Virus record (IMG/VR): IMGVR_UViG_3300025418_000656
Coordinates: 1-36,880 of that record
Direction: 5' to 3' (one strand)
Length of the DNA: 36,880 nucleotides
DNA from: a virus
The notes beneath the pieces were generated by a model. The model was given only the letters and a program-made list of their open reading frames with translations, ran no database searches and had not been told where the DNA came from. The translations under genes were made by a program, and so were the position numbers. This document shows, one piece after another, positions 33,391 through 36,880 of this stretch. Position 1 is the stretch's first letter. Every line of letters starts with the position of its first letter.

Positions 33391-33645
33391 ATGGCTCAGT
33401 CCTACATACTTAAAGGTACGGAGAACGAGTTCCTGCTAGTAGTCAGAGCAGAGGACGAAAAAGCAATCTATAACATAATAGATTTTTTAGCGACCAGCCG
33501 TAATGAACAGATTAAAGAGTTGGCAATAGAGTTAGAAAAGAGTATGCATGATAACGGAAGAGATTCTGGCAAAGCTGGATCCAAAAACAAGAGCAAGACT
33601 TCAATTAGCAACAACAGTAAGCGTAGAAAAGCAAAAGACACCTAG
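33391..33645 (+). CDS. Hypothetical protein overlapping the RecA-like gene
   Basis: 84 residues. Residues 1-52 form an alpha/beta unit (SYILKGTENEFLLVVRAEDEKAIYNIIDFLATSRNEQIKELAIELEK); residues 53-84 are a Ser/Lys/Asn-rich basic tail encoded by the same bases as the start of the RecA-like gene in another frame (98-base overlap). The tail looks like a by-product of that overlap, so the functional part is probably the first 50 residues. Predicted leaderless. Family not recognised. Confidence 0.5.
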   Translation: MAQSYILKGTENEFLLVVRAEDEKAIYNIIDFLATSRNEQIKELAIELEKSMHDNGRDSGKAGSKNKSKTSISNNSKRRKAKDT

Positions 33646-34546
33646 TATTGGTTTAACCATGGGATTAAAAGGCGGCCTTGGATTTGGTCGTCAAGTTCTT
33701 ATCTGGGGTAATAAGTCTGCAGGTAAATCATCATTTTGTTTACAAATGATTGGTCAAGCACAGAAAGAAGGCAAGACTTGTGCTTGGATTGATGCAGAAG
33801 CATCTTATGACCCAGTTTGGGCTGCACGTCTGGGAGTTGATTCAGAGAAGCTAATCTATTCACCTGCAAAATCTATTAATGACATGGTAGATGTTGCACA
33901 GCAACTTATGGAGGCGGGAGTAGATGTTATTGTTGTAGATTCTATTTCAGCATTACTGCCAGCAATTTATTTTGAGAAAGATAGCTCTGATTTAAAGAAG
34001 TTGGAAGACACCAAGCAGATTGGTGCAGAAGCAAAGGATATGACACATGCAGTCAAAATGCTTAACTATGCAAACAAAAATACGCTACTCGTTCTTATAT
34101 CTCAGCAGAGAAACCAGTTTGGATCTATGCATGCAAGCCACATCCCAACAGGAGGAATGGCTGTTAAGTTTTTCTCCAGCACCGTCATCAAGCTCTGGGC
34201 ATCAGAAGCTGATGCAAATTCTATTAAGTCTGGAGTCCAAGTTGGTGACAAGATTATTGAACAAAAAGTGGGAAGACCAGTTAACTGGATTATTGACTAT
34301 AACAAAACAGGACCAATGGGTTTATCGGGTCAGTATGACTTCTATTTTCAAGGCGATAAAGTTGGAGTTGATGCTGTCGGAGAAATTCTAGATACAGCAG
34401 AGATGATGGGTATTGTTCAAAAGGGCGGCGCTTGGTATACAGTCAATGAAGAAAGATTCCAAGGACGTGCTAAAGCTGTAGAATATTTGCGAGAAAATCC
34501 AGATGTTGCAGAAAAGATTAAGGGTGAAATATATGACAAGTCTTGA
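33548..34546 (+). CDS. RecA/UvsX-like recombinase
   Basis: 332 residues. N-terminus EEILAKLDPKTRARLQLAT is the usual phage RecA start, then Walker A GNKSAGKSS (54-62, K60), the catalytic IDAEAS (E84), Walker B VIVVDSIS (D131), and the L1/L2 region with ISQQRNQFGSMHASHIPTGG, where the L2 loop is Gly-rich. It forms filaments on single strands, aided by the gp32-like SSB, for strand exchange, recombination-dependent replication and repair. Shorter than cellular RecA (about 350) with a reduced C-terminal domain. ATG 33548 gives the complete N-terminal motif, which forces a 98-base overlap with the preceding gene. Confidence 0.88.
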   Translation: MITEEILAKLDPKTRARLQLATTVSVEKQKTPSIGLTMGLKGGLGFGRQVLIWGNKSAGKSSFCLQMIGQAQKEGKTCAWIDAEASYDPVWAARLGVDSEKLIYSPAKSINDMVDVAQQLMEAGVDVIVVDSISALLPAIYFEKDSSDLKKLEDTKQIGAEAKDMTHAVKMLNYANKNTLLVLISQQRNQFGSMHASHIPTGGMAVKFFSSTVIKLWASEADANSIKSGVQVGDKIIEQKVGRPVNWIIDYNKTGPMGLSGQYDFYFQGDKVGVDAVGEILDTAEMMGIVQKGGAWYTVNEERFQGRAKAVEYLRENPDVAEKIKGEIYDKS

Positions 34547-34730
34547 AAACTTTCTTAAGGGAAGCAAAAAGGTTGAGCCTTCTTTACAATCAATGGAACC
34601 AGCAAGTGGTTCATTTGCTTGTCAAAATAAAGAATGTGGCGAAGTTGTATATGAAGGATATATTGATAGAGCACACAATAAATTAAAGTGGGTTTGCAGC
34701 CAAGGTCATGATTCAGCGGTGACAATTTAA
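34533..34730 (+). CDS. Small zinc-finger protein
   Basis: 65 residues from ATG 34533, with AAGGGTGA upstream; an ATG at 34503 lies within the RecA-like frame and lacks a site. Metal-binding residues: FACQNKECGEVVYEG and WVCSQGHDS, i.e. C-x4-C ... C-x3-H, one zinc ribbon. N-terminal LENFLKGSKKV is a basic helix. Overlaps the RecA gene by 14 bases and the next gene by one. It may bind DNA or a recombination partner; no evidence decides. Confidence 0.5.
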   Translation: MTSLENFLKGSKKVEPSLQSMEPASGSFACQNKECGEVVYEGYIDRAHNKLKWVCSQGHDSAVTI

Positions 34731-35041
34731 TGTCAGAGCGAGGAGAAATAAAGCGTGATGGTGCAAAAGCTCAAAAGAATTCTGGTAGAGGCGTATATCA
34801 AAAGGGTGATAGCCAATGGCATGATTTCGTGGTTGATTATAAGGAGTATAGTAAATCCATCTCCATTTCAAAAGAAATTTGGGCGAAAATTTGTACGGAT
34901 ACTTTTAAGGTTAGCAGGGACAAGTATCCTGTACTTAAATTGATCTTGGGCGGGGAAGGTCAAAAAACTAGACTTGCAGTAATTGAGTGGGCGTTGTTTG
35001 AACAAATGGTAGAGTGTTGGGAGACACGAAATGATCAATGA
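34730..35041 (+). CDS. Holliday-junction-resolvase-like nuclease (PD-(D/E)XK type), tentative
   Basis: 103 residues. The pattern GRGVYQKGDSQWHDFVVDYKEYSKSISIS..IWAKICTDTF...PVLKLIL follows the core of small phage resolvases of the restriction-endonuclease fold, where KGD, then a D/E-x-K strand (V-D-Y-K), then SxxIS..W and a further strand line up. It would cleave four-way junctions made by recombination. In this copy the usual E-x-K is D-Y-K and the first acidic residue is not certain, so activity is not assured. Placed between the RecA-like and Cas4-like genes. TAATG overlap with the gene before. Confidence 0.5.
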   Translation: MSERGEIKRDGAKAQKNSGRGVYQKGDSQWHDFVVDYKEYSKSISISKEIWAKICTDTFKVSRDKYPVLKLILGGEGQKTRLAVIEWALFEQMVECWETRNDQ

Positions 35042-35213
35042 AACTAATGTAGATGAATTTAGAATTTGGTTTGAAAACGGAATAAAGCGTGGATGGATTA
35101 CAGACATGTTCTGTGCTACACATGACGGAGTTCCATCTATTACAGAGGAAGAAGAACAAGAGTGGGAAGAAGGCGGAGACCCTTGCCAGTTCTGCGTTAG
35201 GATTCTTGAATGA
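35031..35213 (+). CDS. Conserved small protein with WITDMFCATHDG motif
   Basis: 60 residues: IWFENGIKRGWITDMFCATHDGVP, an acidic run (TEEEEQEWEEGGDP) and C-x-x-C. I recall this layout (W-I-x-x-x-F-C-x-T-H-D-G ... E-E-G-G-D-P-C) as a widespread small gene of unknown function in actinophages, which is one reason for the host inference. The Cys/His/Asp set could bind a metal ion. It overlaps the nuclease gene by 11 bases and the next gene by ATGA. Confidence 0.6.
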   Translation: MINETNVDEFRIWFENGIKRGWITDMFCATHDGVPSITEEEEQEWEEGGDPCQFCVRILE

Positions 35214-35536
35214 CAGAAAAACCAGTTATTGAATTAATCAGCGAACTTACAGAGTTCAACGATATGAAAACATACATGAATGATTCAGATCTTGACTATG
35301 CACTTGATTTAATTGTAAAGTTAATTGCTAAGCCAGATGTTCCTTCATCAAAAGCTCCTGACCTTATCGTTAAGATGCAGGCTTTGTCTGCCAAGTTTGC
35401 CATGATGTCACGCTACTACACCACCTTTGAAAAAGGCGGGGAGAATTCTAAAAAGAAGAACGTGTATTACACGGCTGAAGAAGCCATAAATAGACTCGTA
35501 GATGCCCTTAAGTATTCTGCAAGATATGGAGCATAA
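35210..35536 (+). CDS. Conserved hypothetical protein of the recombination block
   Basis: 108 residues, all-helical: ISELTEFNDMKTYMNDSDLDYALDLIVKLIAKPDVPSSKAPDLIVKMQALSAKFAMMSRYYTTF, then KKKNVYYTAEEAINRLVDALKYSARYG. I recall similar proteins always found directly before the Cas4-like gene in actinophages, but no function is known. ATGA overlap upstream, one-base overlap downstream (TAATG), so expression is tied to the nuclease. A scaffold or cofactor role for the nuclease is a guess from the constant pairing. Confidence 0.55.
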   Translation: MTEKPVIELISELTEFNDMKTYMNDSDLDYALDLIVKLIAKPDVPSSKAPDLIVKMQALSAKFAMMSRYYTTFEKGGENSKKKNVYYTAEEAINRLVDALKYSARYGA

Positions 35537-36315
35537 TGGGAAGAGAAATTATTGGAAACTTAAAGTTCCAAAAACAAGATGCGGATGGCTTTGATGTAAA
35601 TAAGTTTGCCAAAATGATGGAGGAGGCATATTTAGATGTTGAAGGAAAAGACAAATTCACAATCAAGAAAACTTTTAGTCCTAGCACTATTGGTTATGGT
35701 CACGGTAACTGTGCTAGATATTGGTTCATTGCTTTTTCTGGTGCTGAGTTTGAAGAGCAGTTTGATGCTATGGCTAGGGCTAACATGGATAACGGTACGG
35801 CTGCTCATGACAGGTTACAGAAAGTCATGGCAAAAACGGGAGTTGTTAAAGCAACAGAACTTGAAATTATCCACGATGACCCGCCAATTAGAGGATTTGC
35901 AGATGTTATTATTGAATGGAACGAACAAGAAGTAGTTGGTGAAATCAAAACAATTAAAGATGAGCAGTATGCTATAAGAAAAGCAGAAATGAAGCCATCT
36001 CCAAATCACTTGCTTCAAATTCTTACTTATATGAAGATAAGAAAAGCTAAGCAGGGATTTTTGTTTTATGAAAATAAAAACGATCAATCTGTTTTGATTA
36101 TTCCAGTTAATTTAAATGAACGAACAAAAGAAATTATCAACAATGTTTTTGATTGGTTAAGACAAGTTCGTGCTAACTGGGAAGCTGGTACATTACCAGA
36201 AAGACCTTTTACTAAATCACAATCAGCATGTAAATATTGTCCTGTCAAGAAGGTTTGCTGGAAAGAAATGGACGAAGGTGAAGTCTTTATTCCTGCAATG
36301 GAAGTACCCAAATGA
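35536..36315 (+). CDS. Cas4/RecB-like exonuclease with Fe-S cluster
   Basis: 259 residues of the PD-(D/E)XK family. Core motifs: H91, GFADVIIEW (D123), VGEIKTIK (E136, K138) and HLLQILTYM (Q161), in the usual order. Four cysteines, C59 (GNCARYW), C232, C235 and C241 (CKYCPVKKVC), are spaced as in the Cas4/AddB-type iron-sulphur clasp. Such enzymes resect double-strand ends to give single strands for the RecA-like protein. There are no CRISPR repeats or Cas1/Cas2 in the window, so this is a phage recombination nuclease rather than a CRISPR adaptation enzyme. Length 259 is typical. Confidence 0.85.
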   Translation: MGREIIGNLKFQKQDADGFDVNKFAKMMEEAYLDVEGKDKFTIKKTFSPSTIGYGHGNCARYWFIAFSGAEFEEQFDAMARANMDNGTAAHDRLQKVMAKTGVVKATELEIIHDDPPIRGFADVIIEWNEQEVVGEIKTIKDEQYAIRKAEMKPSPNHLLQILTYMKIRKAKQGFLFYENKNDQSVLIIPVNLNERTKEIINNVFDWLRQVRANWEAGTLPERPFTKSQSACKYCPVKKVCWKEMDEGEVFIPAMEVPK

Positions 36316-36605
36316 TATGTGCATATGAAGATTGCAAAGGTGTAAAAGAATTTGAGCCTAAGACTCATAATCAAAAATACTGCTCAGATGAGTGCTGCCG
36401 TATTGCCACGAATCAAAAGCTTAAAGAAGCTTACTACGAGCGTAAGGCAAGACTGGCGGGAGCCAAAAGAATTTGCAAGACTAAAGGGTGCAGCGTAGTT
36501 CTTAGCAGATATAATGATGGCAAAATCTGTGATAAATGCATAGGGGCTGAAAAAGAAAAAGAAAGAAAAGCCCTACTAGAAATGGTAAAAATTGTCTCTC
36601 GCTAA
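36312..36605 (+). CDS. Double zinc-ribbon small protein
   Basis: 97 residues with two Cys-rich modules: MICAYEDCKG ... YCSDECC (C3, C8, C24, C28/C29) and ICKTKGCSVVLSRYNDGKICDKC, joined by a basic helix (KLKEAYYERKARLAGAKR). The first resembles the short FYND/MYND-like ribbon common in phage proteins; the second is C-x4-C...C-x2-C. Probably a DNA-binding or adaptor protein for the resolvase it precedes. It shares ATGA with the Cas4 gene and overlaps the next gene by 14 bases. Confidence 0.55.
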   Translation: MICAYEDCKGVKEFEPKTHNQKYCSDECCRIATNQKLKEAYYERKARLAGAKRICKTKGCSVVLSRYNDGKICDKCIGAEKEKERKALLEMVKIVSR

Positions 36606-36880
36606 ACTAGTTAAGCCCAAAGCACATAAAGTATTAGGCATAGATGCTAGTACAAATAGCATTGCTTTTTGCTTGATGAATGAAAAGGTTCCTGTAAAAT
36701 GGGGAGAGATAACATTTGATGGGGCGGACGTTTACGAAAGAATTCTTGATGCCAAGAGAAAGATTAGATCATTTAAAAGAGAGCTTGACACAGACTTTGT
36801 TGTTATTGAAGCAGCCATTTCTGTTAAGTCAGTTGCAACGGGAATGAAGATGGCATACGTATTTGGTGCTATAATGGGAG
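36592..36880 (+). CDS. ruvC: RuvC-like Holliday junction resolvase, N-terminal part (3' end outside window)
   Basis: About 96 codons are visible from TTG 36592 to the window edge. VLGIDASTNSIAFCLM carries the first RuvC catalytic Asp, and DFVVIEAAISVKSVATGMKMAYVFGAIMG carries the second acidic residue (Glu) and the helix after it. These are the RNase-H-fold motifs of RuvC, which cuts Holliday junctions symmetrically. Full-length proteins have about 160-180 residues, so roughly half is missing. No better start was found: no ATG lies ahead of VLGIDAS in this frame, and the ribosome site is weak, implying coupling to the zinc gene it overlaps. Confidence 0.75.
   Translation, partial: MSLAKLVKPKAHKVLGIDASTNSIAFCLMNEKVPVKWGEITFDGADVYERILDAKRKIRSFKRELDTDFVVIEAAISVKSVATGMKMAYVFGAIMG

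Noticed and set aside
35536-36315. Cas4-like gene as sign of a CRISPR system
   Set aside because: No Cas1, Cas2 or repeat array is visible, and the gene lies in a phage recombination block.

Overview
The window is one contiguous, late-to-replication stretch of a tailed double-stranded DNA phage genome of siphovirus type (long, flexible, non-contractile tail). Every supportable gene is on the + strand, genes are packed with short overlaps (ATGA, TAATG) or tiny gaps, and there is no gene-free stretch longer than about 110 bases. The DNA is clearly A+T-rich. The replication and recombination genes (DnaE-type polymerase, gp32-like zinc SSB, RecA-like recombinase, Cas4-like nuclease, a small protein with the WITDMFCATHDG motif) are of the kind found together in phages of Actinobacteria. 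GTG/TTG starts and apparently leaderless genes fit that as well. A low-GC actinobacterial host, for example a freshwater lineage, is therefore my best inference. It is not proven by the sequence.

Layout. 1-409: C-terminus of the major capsid protein, closed by a terminator. 498-3585: head completion and neck genes (SAP/Rho-N-like protein, head-tail adaptor, head-closure protein, HK97 gp10-like protein, tail terminator). 3690-4499: major tail protein as its own transcription unit. 4611-5227: tail assembly chaperone pair joined by a -1 ribosomal frameshift. 5246-10798: tape measure protein of 1850 residues. 10798-17702: a probable distal tail protein and a 2107-residue tail-tip/fibre protein. 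17734-22427: four further tail/fibre proteins rich in Ig/FN3-like and repeated domains. 22443-23931: small coiled-coil proteins and two accessory virion-type proteins. 23936-24196: an HNH homing endonuclease at the border between the structural half and the DNA-metabolism half. 24248-36880: metallophosphoesterase, a possible holin, regulators, DnaB-like helicase, primase, SSB, DnaE polymerase, RecA-like recombinase, a Holliday-junction-resolvase-like nuclease, Cas4-like exonuclease, a zinc protein and the start of a RuvC-like resolvase.

Expression. At least eight promoters share an extended -10 of the type TGC-TATAAT, some with a recognisable -35. Two of them sit exactly 8 bases before an ATG and predict leaderless mRNAs. 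Two strong hairpin terminators follow the major capsid and the major tail genes, so the two most abundant virion proteins are separated from their neighbours. A textbook slippery heptamer (CCCAAAC) plus stem-loop lies at the tail chaperone overlap.

The most unusual signals are: a strong + strand excess of the pentamer GCGGG, about one per kb; a shared promoter motif and leaderless genes; an inverted repeat spanning the promoter before position 27892; a paralogous pair of small coiled-coil genes behind the fibre genes; and a polymerase whose PHP proofreading site looks complete. No endolysin, integrase, tRNA, CRISPR array or reverse transcriptase was recognised in this window.
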